Below the pieces are notes generated by a model, which worked only from the letters and a program-made list of their open reading frames with translations, was not told the DNA's origin and did no database searches. The position numbers and the translations under genes are program-made. DNA of 64,000 nt from Gnetum montanum (taxonomy: Eukaryota; Streptophyta; Gnetopsida; Gnetales; Gnetaceae), in NCBI GenBank assembly GCA_015680685.1, contig MNCI01018932.1, positions 803,834 through 867,833 on the forward strand, given 5' to 3'. Shown piece after piece: positions 43,236-54,780 of this stretch (position 1 is the stretch's first letter; every line of letters begins with the position of its first letter).

Positions 43236-46200
43236 ATTTTCTATTGATGAAAACAACCTTCATGATGCAGAAGGGATATTAGCCCTAGTTCAAATAGCCC
43301 TACAAGAGTTCTCATACTCCGAGAACATGTGTGTTGGCATCATAGGAAAAATTGGGGTAGATATGATGGATCACCTTACTAGATACTCAAAATCTTATGT
43401 GAAGTGCCAAGACCTTGTTTAGTTGGATGTTTAGTGGGCATCTTGGATACCCAGTGTAGAAGAAGTTTCAGTCCCAATATCATCATTCCCCACACCATTT
43501 ATTCCATGTAAGTTATATCATCCATTTATTTTCATTCATTTTTTATTTTTACATTTTCATCATGTTGTTGATTCTACTTTTATTTACTGCAACCATAGCC
43601 AAGTCCAAGGACGTCACAGTGATTATCTCATGATGCACTAAGGCCAATCTTCTTTACAGGTATGGCAAGGTTGACAGTTTTTAGTGCTAGTTGTGCCATG
43701 AGGCCCCAGTAAGGATAACCAAAAATCTTCAACAAGCTGGGCTCCTAGACCTATTCTTGGCCATGAACCCAAGCATCCCAATAGCAAAGATGATTGCCTT
43801 TGTTGACTCTTTCATGAGGAGTGCTGACCATTTCCACATGTGGGTTCACAACATCCAAGTGGTCTTTGAGATCACAGATGACCTCTTTTCAAACCTCTTT
43901 GTTGTCCCCTCTAAAGGTTTACCTATAGGTGAGAAGAATAACAATGAGTTAAACCACAGAGGGGACATTGAAGAGTGGCTGGACACTAAGAAAGGCTATA
44001 AGGGTATACCCATGAAGTAGGTAAAATTGTTGATGGCCCAACATCCCTATTCCATCTTTCAGGCTCATGCATTTCCTAAGCTACTTTTCCAAAGAAAATG
44101 TCCTTAGGGTAGAGTAGGCTTGGGTTATGAGGGATGTAATAGAGGAAGGGATACAATACAATTAGGCCAAATACTTTGTTTATGGCTTGCAAGCCAAAAT
44201 AATTAAATTTCACAGCAATCTTGATGCATGCTCTCATGTACATTTTTCCTTCTTTGTAGCATGCTTGTGAAGGTTTGTGGAATTCCTAGTGGTTTGTAAG
44301 AATGGACTATGGATGGTGCAAGATTGCACCCAAATATCCAAGTGATGAATCCAACATTTATTTCATACGATATGCTCATAGTACCCCCTAGAGGCTATTG
44401 GTGAGTCCTTTTTAGTGATAACCAAGGGCCACATGGGGCCATCCTACTGTGTGCTTGATAGTGCTTGAGAGGCTCCTCCCATCAACATAGGAAACATAGT
44501 GAGGGGGGCATGACTTATCACTGAGATGGTGAGATTGAAGATAGCCTCACCCCATAGAGGAGCCCATGCAGGAAATTAAGGAAAGGGGCAAGAAGCTACA
44601 CTTTATACTTAACAACACAAAATGAGAGTTTGGTAATAAGTATACATTATTTAGTGTATTTTATTTTTTCCTTTATATATATTATTACTTTTTGGAGAAA
44701 TTCTCTAACTTAGGTTTGTGCAACATAGGCAAGGAGGCCCTTGCCATAGAAGAGGAGCCCTTAGAGGAGGATGTCCCTAAGCCCAAGGGACATATGGTAG
44801 ATGAAGATGTTGTCGATGTTTTGAGGTAGCTTGAAGAGAAGGGGCTACAATTTGAGGATGGTGAGTTTTATCACTTATTTAAAGGCATGTAGATGGGCAA
44901 TCCCCCTGCTCTCACCCCTAAGGGTTTACTAGATAGGGGCTTTGCACTACCATTTTCATTATGCTTCCTCTTCTTCTTATTTCTCCTTTTTTTACATCAT
45001 TTTTATATTATTATGTTTTGTTTTAACAAGCCTGACATGCTTTTTCTTATAGCAGGTGATGCTTCTACTAAGCATCCTAAATCTACATCTACTTTCCACT
45101 TATAACTATGGGCAGAAACTCTAGACAAGTTTGCCTTCATGCAAGGCATAGTGGATGACATGATTGACTATCTAAAATAGATAGATCCTAAGATAGGTAT
45201 GTTTGTGTTGTTTTTATTTTTTCTTTTTTTTATTTTGCTATGTATTTTTCTTACAACTAATGTTTTCCCTTTTTTGTGTAATAGGCTCACAACTCAAGTG
45301 GGACCTGCAAAGGGCGATCCAAGTTGATGTGGTACTTGAGTTTCCTATTAAGATAGAACAAGTGCCTCTTCATATATATGATGAGGCAAACAAGTGTGCA
45401 TTGCACTTGGCATGATCATTATGGGAGTGTAGGCACGTGAACGAGGAGCTCTAGAAAAAAGTACAAGAGCTCTGGGAACATAAGGTGAACTAGGCAGCTC
45501 AACTGGAAGATTTGTAGTAGTTGTACATCTTCTTGGTAGCCCATGATATATTAGATGACAACTAGCGTATGGTTAAAATTGACTGCACTAGGTATTGGTT
45601 GGCCATTAGGGGCAAGAATGAGGTTACTCATGAGGTTATTGAGCAGTACTTGTAGATGGACCTCTTGGCTCAGAAGAACCAAGACTATAAGGATTATAGT
45701 GCCAAAGTATATGAGTGGGGATAGACTCAAAAGAACCATAAGTACCATTACAAGATGGAATGTATAGCCTATTGTAAGAAATACATGAATGAGGTTGTGG
45801 AGTGCCAATTTTGTGACATATTTCTTGACATCATCGGTGTAACATAGGCTTATAAAAGGTTTGCAAAAAATTTGGTGGTTAGTGAGTCCCCAGAGAGGGA
45901 AATTGTTGTTCCTTACAGAGAGGTTATATCTACCACATTTTCTCTAGTGCCACCCATATGGATAGCCATGGAGAAAGGGAAAACCCTTGCAAGCATTGAT
46001 TTGGAAGAGGAGGATTGGGCACACATGTCAAAGGTATAGATGCTCCAATGCCTAAAGGATGGCCTTAATAGGATGCCCCTAGACATGGATGCAAGCCCAT
46101 CTTAGGTTGGTTACATTTACTTTATTTCTATCTATTTCATATTGATTTTTCATGTTATCCTCTTTAATGATTGGTTTATTGTTTTGTCTTTGTTTTGCAT

Positions 46201-46265
46201 AGGATCCAGATGAAGACGTAGGACCCAATGAAGCAGCATATAAAGATGGAGGGGAAGAGCCTTAG
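43236..46265 (+). pseudogene. Opposite-strand, intron-containing gene inside element E
   Basis: Exons I can support: a 43,236-43,507, b 43,599-about 44,632, c 44,729-44,860, d 45,056-45,196, e 45,285-46,105, f 46,203-46,265 (TAG). Introns begin GT and end AG; donors include GTAAGTTA, GTGAGTTT and GTATGTTT, acceptors follow T-rich tracts. Phase is kept at a/b (1), c/d (1), d/e (1) and e/f (0); b/c is not in phase as read. The protein has RFSIDENNLHDAEGILALVQ in a. In b it reads IAKMIAFVDSFMRSADHFHM then NIQVVFEITDDLFSNLFVVP, a pattern like the N-terminal domain of the extra ORF in F. Acidic linkers follow in c, and a charged coiled coil in e (HEVIEQYL, AQKNQDYKDYSAKVYEWG). In-frame stops are mostly TAG or TGA. 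Function unknown. Confidence 0.65.
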
Positions 46266-46269
46266 CTTC

Positions 46270-46900
46270 CATTAATACAAATTAAAACATTTGATATATA
46301 GCCCTATTGTTGGGAAATTTTTGTATCTTTTTATGTGGATATAATCCTAGACTATGTATTTTGTTTATGATTTAATGAAAGGGACAATATTTAGCTATAT
46401 CTAGTGGTATCATTAGCTTGTATCTTAGTTGATCTTACTTTGGATTTTTTGTTGATATAATTCGACCCCTTATAGGCCCCATGCAATAGTTTAAGGTCAT
46501 TTTGGATCATTTCTAGTTTAAGGCCATTTTGTGCCATTGCTAGTTTAAAGCCATTTTAGGCCCCAGTTCTTCTTTTATTTGTTTTTTTCTTTTTTTTTTT
46601 GTTTTTATTTTTGTTTTTTGTGACTAAACGAAACCATAACTAATTCAAGAAGCAAAAATAACATAAATTAAAACTATATAGACAAAAGGGGCTAAAGACA
46701 AGTTAGATGGGCAAGCAAGTTAGGGACATGCCTTAATTGCGTAGATGTTTCCTAACTCAATGTGGGTTAGGTGATGTGTAAGGCCTAGAAGGTACTAGGT
46801 AGTACTCCCTTAGGCCATCATCTATCATACAAAAGGTAATTCCATCCATAGAGATTCCTCATGGAGGACACTCATTTTGCTTGGTTCACCAACTGAACAA
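46270..46900. other. Junction between the opposite-strand gene and the protease of element E
   Basis: Noncoding. It holds minisatellite-type units at 46,480-46,560 (CTAGTTTAAGGCCATTTTG) and a T-rich tract at 46,570-46,620. Confidence 0.5.
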
Positions 46901-47430
46901 CATCAACTTTCATTGTAAATAGGTGGTGTGTGTTCGAAGATTTCTTCCTCCGACGCTTGCTTAGTATCTACATTGTTGATGGTATGAGGGGCTATGTTGT
47001 TACCAAAGATCACCACTTATCCACCCTCATAAGATAAGTGGATCTCTTGGTGGATTGGTGAATTGAAAACCCTTAGTTGGGCTAACCAAGATCTCTCTAA
47101 GATTAGGTTGAATCTGGGCATCTCTTCAACCATGATGAACTCTACATTAGTGGATAATTTCTCTCTTGCCATGAAATAAATTGTGATTGTTCCCTTGATA
47201 ACCACACATGTTTCATTGAAATACTTTAAACATGTTGTTGTTGTTGGCCTGATTTGATCCACCAGGCCAAGCTTATTAACAATGGGAAATAGGATAACAC
47301 TGGTTGTTGCCCCATCATCTACATGCACCCTATGAATCTTATACTAATCCATGAAAATTGTTATGAACATGGGTGCAGTAGTTACTTTACCCTTATCAAG
47401 ATCAACTTTGAGTGCTTCATCGCAAAATGT
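46900..47430 (-). pseudogene. Aspartic protease of element E
   Basis: The open frame 47,017-47,328 starts MHVDDGATTSVILFPIVNKL, in the place of the active-site motif of clan AA retroviral proteases (V-D-[ST]-G-[AS]); the triplet here reads DDGA/VDDG, so Asp is kept but its neighbour is changed. The second conserved segment, FNLILERSWLAQL then HQEI, matches YNVILGRPWL and YHQ of Tat proteases. Gag lies upstream on the same strand. RT should follow directly, but the opposite-strand gene lies between. Confidence 0.72.
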
Positions 47431-49077
47431 CAAAAGTATTGACCATGGTTCTTCAGTTGCAGGTAGGATCATTACACATGGATAGCCTTTTCCTCTACTA
47501 GCATGTCTTCCTTAATAGGAATGGATGTCAGTGAACCAATGCTTCACAATGGGCAAGAGAGGTCATAATTAGATAGTATAGGATCAAAGTTGTATTTATT
47601 TTTTTTAGAGCCTACTTGACCTATGCAAGTGCATCTACAAAATCTTTTCCACCATCTAGTTGTTTAGTGGTCTTTATCTCCTCCATGCATCCTAAGAGAT
47701 AGATTTCCCAAGGAGGAGAAGATTTGGCTTTTGGTTGAATACTGGGCCTTTGGGCTTCAGCGGTTACTTGTTGTGTGTGCTTGTCTATGTTGGTGGCCTT
47801 AGATGATAAGGCCATGAGAATGGCTAACAAGGCTGTAGGCTTAGGGGGACCTAGTTCAGTGTGTTTCCTAGCCATCTTGTTAGCCAAATGCTCATCAAGA
47901 CTCTTTGGATAGGTAGGTCACAATGCAATCCCCTCCACCAGACCTTGGGTAAATGAGGGATTCACACATTTTGGCACCCTTATGACAAAAGGTGTCTAGG
48001 TCATTGCCATAATGTGTTGTGGGGCTCTAACCATGAAGGATGTTACTAGTGCTTGAGGTTGTGCTTTAATGATGAATGGGATCTATAGCCTAGTTGATGA
48101 TGAGTCTTCAATCTCACTAGAAGGCACATGGACCACAAATGGTTCATGTATTGGATCTGCATCATCATTAATGCTGATAGCATTAATGATATATCCTACA
48201 CTACTAGATTTTAATGGTCCTTATAGACATTCATGGACTGGTTTTCCAGCCAAGTAGGATTAATTTAATCAAGGACTAGCTTGTCTTGATCGATTATGCA
48301 TTGGATATCATCCTTCAACACTAGGAAACAATCTATGTCATGGTCATGCAACTAATGGTAGTTGCAAAATTAGTTCAGTCTAAAATTTTTGGGTACCAAA
48401 GGCTCATTTGGCATAGTCGTAGAGGGGTCTTAAAGGACCTTGTAGTACCTCTCATGGCATTTGCGAGCATCCTCTAACATTTGATTGCATTGAATGCAAC
48501 CAGCACTAAGCAGTTGATCCAAAAGTTCTAATGGCTTGATCAGCAAAGGGGTATATTTTGGACAATCCTTGTGCTCTAAGTTTGGCCTTGGGGAAGCTTG
48601 CCTTGTGGCCACTGATGATGTGGATTGGTTGGTTCCCATATTGCCAAAACCCAATGTTTTTTTGCTATTGGCCAAGGCCTTAGTTGCCTTAGCCACTTGC
48701 TTGTTGTTGCTATTGGGCTTAGCCTCATTAGCCACAACCACCATGGTGGTTGTCATGACGTTCCCCTTTTTCTTGTCTCTCTTTGCATGTGCATTCTTGT
48801 AGGCTATGTAAGTTAGATCCTTGTTGGCCTTTGTCGCATTCTGTATGCTCTTTGTTTGAGTGAAAGCTTGGCTAAAGGAATGCAAGGCTAAATAGTATAG
48901 CTTTGATTTAATGAAATCAATTACTACACCTTTAAACATCGCTAGCAAGTGTGTTTCAATGATTGGCTCATGAATCTCATTTATAGAGACACTCCAACAT
49001 TGTATGAATTTTTGCATTGGCTTTAACGCTTCTTGCTTAACATTCATGAGATGGTCCAGTGTGGCTTCTGGCTTCAA
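47431..49077 (-). pseudogene. Gag of element E (Tat lineage)
   Basis: The open frame 48,430-49,077 begins MKPEATLDHLMNVKQEALKP, inside the gag core (MQKFIQCWSVSINEIHEP), continues through a Lys/Asn-rich linker and then CPKYTPLLIKPLELLDQLLS, which matches the F-PLPM---LLP-LL segment of Tat gags. Beyond the stop the same frame gives FCNYH-LHDHDIDCFLVLKD (48,260-48,390), the C-x2-H ... C knuckle region, with stops at TAG and TGA. From 48,250 to 47,430 reading is poor. The true start may lie upstream of 49,077, because the frame begins within the domain. Confidence 0.75.
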
Positions 49078-49084
49078 GTCATAC

Positions 49085-49175
49085 TATAAAGAAAATATTT
49101 TAAGATAAAATGGCTAAGTGTGAAAACTATAAAGAAAATAGGCCAAAAATGGCTAGGTCTAAAAATGCTGAAAAA
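49085..49175. repeat. A-rich leader repeats of element E
   Basis: Units like AAAATGGCTAAGTGTGAAAA, as at 400-596 in element A. Confidence 0.55.
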
Positions 49176-49484
49176 ATTGTTATCTCTGATGTTATGCTTG
49201 TTATGCTCTAAGGGATTGTTATGCTCATACGATGTCACACTCTATAGGACACTTAGAGCTTGATGCAATGGGCATTTTGGGCTTTCTGTCCGACAAGGTT
49301 CTAGGAGAACCGTCAACTAGGACCAATTTGCACCAATAAGAACATAGACAACTCTTGCATTGGCCTATGATCTAGCTACTACCATGGCAGGTCCATAGGG
49401 GTGTTATGTCTATGATAGCTTTCTTCTAGTGATGCAAGTATAGAAAGAACATGGGACTACCTATGACACATAGAAGGAACGAGA

Positions 49485-49503
49485 GGCCTTTCTTCTAGCA
49501 CCA
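49485..49503 (-). promoter_or_regulatory. Primer-binding-site candidate of element E
   Basis: Minus strand TGGTGCTAGAAGAAAGGCC, 11 bases from the LTR; same site as at 871-889. The tRNA is not identified. Confidence 0.5.
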
Positions 49504-49514
49504 AAAAACTATTA

Positions 49515-51405
49515 TGTCTGAAAATGTTGGTGGCTGGAATACCAAGAGGTCCACAAGCATATAACTTAACCCTGAATCCATGCAAGGGTAGTGCTGGGTG
49601 AAATGGGAACGATGTGCTATGAACTATCTAGTTGATTAGATAGGGACATACATGGTGTAACAATAACTATTTGTAAATGAAGTTTTTAGTGAGCTTCATG
49701 TGGGAGTTTGGACAATGATTAAGAATAGAAGGTAACGTAACGTGAATATGTAAATGCATATTGATAGTGGAAGAAAGCAGAAAAGTAAATATTGAGAAAT
49801 TTAAAAAAAATGCTGAGAATATAGAATCATAGTTTGAGGGCAAAGAAATGTACTGACCAAAGATCGGGATGTGCAACTTTTAATTGAATAATGTTTGAAG
49901 CTGGTATGTAGTGTTAGATAGGAATAGTGGCAACGTAGTAGTGCAGTCATAGTCTCTAGGACATCACGGATGCATTGCTAGTAGCTACAAAGGATGCTGG
50001 ACCTATTGGGTTGGCACTCATCACACTGTGTATGTGCAAGGAAGACTATGCCATAGTACTTAGCTAGATGTCAAGCTTAGGTGCTCAAGTGCGAGAGTGA
50101 TGAAAATGATAAGAGTGCTCTAATTCTTGATGCTTAAAATGATTTTGCCAACCAACATATAAAATGCTGATTATTGAGAATTTATAGGGCTAGGGTTCAT
50201 GTGAGATGAAAATTGGATGCAATGTGGTCTAGGTCCCATGTAGCATGGACATGGACAAGTCATGCTGACATGTTGTTCTCAAAATGTCAAGATCTAAGTG
50301 TTAAACTCAAAGTTTTATGCTCTATAGGATAGGAATGAGGACTTAGAAACTGCCAAAATGTGACCACACTACCCAGACTGCATGTGCTAGAGTCTGAAGG
50401 ACCTCCATGTACCTACAAGCAATTCCAAAAAAACTGCAACTTGGAGTCTATGCTTCAGGACTATGTCTTCCTCCTCTTCCGAGTAGGGTCAAGCGTAGGA
50501 ATAATTTTGGGGATTAATGGGGGGTGCAAAATTAATGCAAACTACAGATATTGGCCATCAGAGGGACATCAAAGTTGAAATAAAGGTTGATGCTAAGATT
50601 TGGAAGCTTCTAGAGGCATTCATAGGGGTGTTTCCCAAGTGTCACAATGTCTATACTACACAGCATGATAGAGCGTAGCATGAACACTTAGAAATTTTTT
50701 GTAGATTTTGACTTGTCATGCTATGTACACTATGCAGCATAGCAAAGCATAGCACAAGTAATTTGTTAAATTTTAATGAAACCTACAATGTTTCTCCATG
50801 GCACACTGACAACACTCTAGGTTGTAGTAGGATAGGCAACCTCAGAAATCAAAAAATTGCCAAATGCATCTTCCATGTCTAGATAGCTTGATAGATTTCT
50901 TGTCCAACACTTAGAAAAATTTGGCCCTAAAACTTGTGTGACGCTGGCTATGCCATGTAGCGTAGTAGAGTGTGATGGGCCCAAAAGATAGAAAATTTAC
51001 CAAACTATTTTATCCATCCTAAGCACTTTTGACAACCTCTAGCCTGGTACTTGGGTGGACTAGCAACTAGGACATGTGTTAAGCTAGGTGAGCTGAAGAG
51101 CGTAGTGAGCTTGACAGTCTAGGAGATAGAAAATTTACCAAATTTTCTGGTCCATCCCAAGTAGATCTTGACCACTTCTGGCTTGACATTTCTACAAATT
51201 GGCCATGGAAGTATGTGCTACACTAGTTGTGCTAGGGAGCATAGTAGGTAGGCTTAAAAATGTTTTGCAAAAAATAGGACTCCCAGTGTACTACATTGTC
51301 TATGCTACATAGTGTGACACCAAGATTAGAAAACTTTTGTCCAATTTTTCACACTTAGACAAATTTTCCATGGAACTGTAGAAGCCCAAAATTGGTAGTG
51401 TTTCA
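49515..51405 (-). repeat. 5' LTR of element E
   Basis: 1,891 bases, partner of 24,823-25,782 + 34,601-35,516 (1,876 bases). U3 is at the right: palindrome array about 50,640-51,360, then TATAAA on the minus strand at 50,181-50,186. Confidence 0.88.
50181..50186 (-). promoter_or_regulatory. TATA box of the element E 5' LTR
   Basis: TATAAA within CCCTATAAATTC on the minus strand; element A has CCCTATAAATAA at the same place. Confidence 0.6.
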
Positions 51406-51410
51406 CTTAA
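51406..51410. repeat. Target-site duplication of element E, right copy
   Basis: cttaa, against tttaa at 24,818-24,822. Confidence 0.65.
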
Positions 51411-53100
51411 CTTTCTAAAGAAGTCAATTTGTTTTTTCAAAAAATTCTCATCAAAAACCTTAAGGTTTGCACTCCCCATGACTAAGAGCTTACCTCTGGT
51501 AGTTACTAAATTGATTAATTGAGTGATTTGGACAAATGGTCAGGAAGTTATGGGCTCTAAAAAATGGCAAAAACTCTGCTCTTGTTGTAAAGAAAATGAT
51601 AAAAACTTCAATGTGCTTGATGGTATTCATAGAATTTTTGTGTTATGTCGATGGGGTCCCATCGATGGGTCAACTAAGTCAACTAGGCCTAATTGACGTA
51701 GTTGTTGACCATTATTGACTTTGGTGAAACTTTGAAAATACAAGTAGCTTTTGAGTGATATTGAAGTCAAATGGAAGCCCAAAAAGCCATGAATATGATG
51801 AAAATAGTAGAATATGGTGTTGAAGTTTAGAAAATTGAGAAAATTTGAGAATATAGTTGGAGAATGATGTTTATGAAATTTTAAGAAGCATAGAGCTAGA
51901 CGCACCATGGGGCATGCAAACGATATGATTATGGCAATGTCTAAGGTAGGGGGTGGGGGGTGCTTCACTATCCAAATCAAGAGATATGCTAGTGGGTCCT
52001 CTCCATAGTAGGTACATGCCATTTTTTCCCTTACATAACCTTGGTCAATTAATGATTATGAAAGATTAAGAACCAACCAGTAGGAATCTATCCAAGAATT
52101 CGAACACATCAAACTAAGACATTGAGCATAACATGGAAACTGACAATGAGGTGAGTTATGGAAAGCATAGATGGATGGCCGAGAAGGTGGGATAGAATCC
52201 AAAATTGAGGTCATAAGAGGTCTCTTGTAGAATTTGTGTTTAAAATGATCCAAGAGAATCCATCCTTAGTCTAGATCAAAACCAACCACATTCAGTGACT
52301 TCACATTACCACTCCAAGACCAATCCTCCCCCTTAAGACACAAGAGTGCTTCAAAATAATGACTACCATTCCATAAAAAGAAGAAAATAGAAGTAGGAGG
52401 TGAGAGAAAGCCTTAGTTAGAGGGGACCTTCAAGCATGGGAAACATGTCTTTTCAGCCCCATAACCAATGCTTGTAACCCATTTATTTTTCTAAGGGTTA
52501 TGGTTTGAATTCCCACCATATTTTTTTTTCTTTTTTTTTTTCTAAATGGGAACCACACCATGCAAAGACTTTATTTAACTTCCTATTATTTGTCAACTCA
52601 GAATAGTAAGAAGTTAATGAAAACACTTAAGCACCCAAGTAAGTAGAAGAGTACAAAGAGTATTGAGTCCCTTTGAAGTCACATCCTATGTAAACCTTTG
52701 AATCCTTCCCAATTTCAGAACCTACTAAGGTTAAAAATTTATTAAANAAGTAATAAAGCACATTTATTAGCAAAAATAATGAAAATTCATGTACAATAAT
52801 AAAGTAAAATATATAAGAATGTATAAAATATTCAAGAAAGATAAAACATACTAACAATGTTGTAAAACCAAAATCAAGAAAATCAATAGAGTGAAATACC
52901 AACAAGAGGTAAAACTCAACAAAGTGTAAAATAAAAATGTGTAAAACAAAAATTGCAAAGTTGAGGAGCCATGTGTATGATTAGAATGGATGGCCATCTC
53001 ACCCATGATTAAGGTGAAAGGAGGAGATGTAGAATATAGAGTGTGGTTGTCCATCCAGAGAGGTAGTAGTTGTACTATCTTGTCTTATCTTTAGGAAACG
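51411..53100 (-). other. Post-integrase tail of element D, right of element E
   Basis: Noncoding. Segment 52,265-52,370 matches 13,230-13,340 of element C in inverse orientation, and 51,985-52,040 matches 30,480-30,560 of element F. A-rich at 52,735-52,960. A single undetermined base stands at 52,747. Confidence 0.6.
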
Positions 53101-53149
53101 TTTTATCAATTATTTAAGATCCCTCCCACAATGTTTGAAACATTTTTTT

Positions 53150-54400
53150 TCTAAGGTACATCTATGGGTTTCCAATAGAGAACCTTATCTCTAGATTGAA
53201 ATATTACTTTCCATATTCTAAGGTCATGACACTTCTTATTGTATACCTTATGCACTTTGTTCAAAGATAGGGCTACCAATCATTTTTCATATACCACATT
53301 CCGGTTTATCAATATTTCTTTTTATTCTAGGCTCAAGTCAAGGTCCAAGTCATAGGCCATTGAAAGTGTATGGAGCTTAGATTGGATTGAAAGTGTTGGG
53401 AGTTTTCTATACACTAGCTCATAGGGAGAGTAGCCTATGGGAAGTTTCCATGTGCAGCAGTAGGCCTAAAGGATGTCATTGATTTTTGTGCTCTAGTCTC
53501 TCCTATATTTGCGTATAGTTCTTATTAGGATCTTTGTGATCTCTATATTGGTGACTTCTGCTTGACTATTGGCTTCGGGATGATAAGGTGTTTTTAATTT
53601 ATTTTTGACCCTTAAGTGTTGCATGAGTTTCCAAAAAGTGGCACCTATAAATGAGTTACATTATCAGAAATTAGTACATGTGGCACTAACCTATTTACAA
53701 CATTTTTTTGTACAAATCAAGTAGCAATGGATGATGTACAATTAGTGAAAACTGCTACTTCTTCACATTTGATGTAGTAGTCAACTGCGATGATGATGTA
53801 TGCCTTTTCATTGGACATGAATGTGATGGAACCCATGAAGTCAATGCCCCATATGTCAAAGGGCTCTAGTAGTTGAATCCACTATTGAGGACCCTCCATT
53901 TGAGTAGTCATTCCACTATCTCATTGACAATGCTCACAGGATTAGACAAATTGGTGGATGTCCCTAAAGATTGTAGGTTAATCGTATTCTACCATCAACA
54001 TTTTTATAGCTATGTGTCTCCTAGAATAGTGGCCTCCATAAGAGCCTTCATGAGCTTCTTGGAGAATGCATAATTACTCTACATCAAGGACACACCAATG
54101 AACTAGGCTATCAATGCACACCTTATAAAGGTATCCATTAATTTCCATGAGGTACTTAGCTTGATGAAGAAATTGTTGTTTCTTTCTAATATATAGATCT
54201 TATGGCATCTCCTAAGTGAGAAGGTAAGTGAGGATGTCATCATACCATTTTGGTTATGTAGGCATTTTTTCATTTATTACATCTGTAAAGAGGAGTTCAT
54301 TTCAAAATTGACTAGAGAATGAACTCTCCTCTTCTTTGTTATTCCATCTTAACTAAGAGAGATGGTTAGAAACCACATTCTTAGTTCTTTTTCAATCTAC
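53150..54400 (-). pseudogene. Integrase of element D
   Basis: All three catalytic acids of the core are visible: DIWGIDFMG near 53,830-53,860, LISDNVTHL near 53,655-53,690, and PYHPEANSQAEVTN near 53,540-53,590. The zinc-binding part upstream is weaker. The order and wording match the integrase of element C, which has lost the first Asp, so D preserves the family better here. Stops and shifts occur between these blocks. It follows RNase H with normal spacing. Confidence 0.75.
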
Positions 54401-54429
54401 CATTGTGATATCAAATTCCTACAAGGTCA

Positions 54430-54780
54430 CAAGCCATCATATGATATAGGGACTCATCATTGGCTTGTTCATTAGGAAGTGAATAGCAATGTGATTTGTG
54501 TGCATAAATACTTTATAGCCAAGGACATAGTGTCTAAACTTTTCCAAAGCATACACCACTACCATTAGTACTTTATCAATTGTGGTGTAATTTAATTGTG
54601 CACCAACAATGATTTGGCTCACACAATGGATGTAATATGGACATTTCTTATCATCCAACTATGTAAGCATGGCTCCCAAGGTATAATTAGATGCATCTAT
54701 CATTATGTGAAATGGTCTAGACTAATCTGGTGCCAATAGAATTGGAGCTTCTACAAGTTTGTCCTTTAGCTATTAGAATG
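54430..54780 (-). pseudogene. RNase H domain of element D
   Basis: The open frame 54,437-54,658 reads MDDKKCPYYIHCVSQIIVGA, then NYTTIDKVLMVVVYALEKFR and KVFMHTNHIAIHFLMNKP. This is the Athila pattern (NYATTEKELLAVVFALEKFR, VHTDHAAL), with Asn in place of the Asp in HTDH. The upstream end with the first catalytic residue is frameshifted. Confidence 0.75.

Larger units (their letters stand above)
24823..51405 (-). mobile_element. Element E: large Tat/Ogre-like retrotransposon
   Basis: Ends are the LTRs 24,823-25,782 + 34,601-35,516 (3', split by element F) and 49,515-51,405 (5'). Without F it measures about 17.8 kb. In transcript order: primer-site candidate 49,485-49,503, gag about 48,250-49,077, protease about 46,900-47,430, an opposite-strand gene 43,236-46,265, RT 39,600-40,870, RNase H about 39,300-39,600, a second RNase H about 38,760-39,120, integrase about 37,390-38,560, minisatellite 37,070-37,385, 3' leader and polypurine tract at 35,517. 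The second RNase H is the hallmark of the Tat lineage, and size above 15 kb is usual for its Ogre branch. The flanks are tttaa/cttaa. Confidence 0.82.

Noticed and set aside
41100-46900. Nested LTR element carrying the opposite-strand gene
   Set aside because: I find no pair of matching ends, primer site or duplication around the segment; only the minisatellite units recur on both sides.
48536-48816. Plus-strand frames of 63 and 88 residues with Cys/Leu-rich ends
   Set aside because: Antisense of the Lys/Asn-rich linker in gag of element E.
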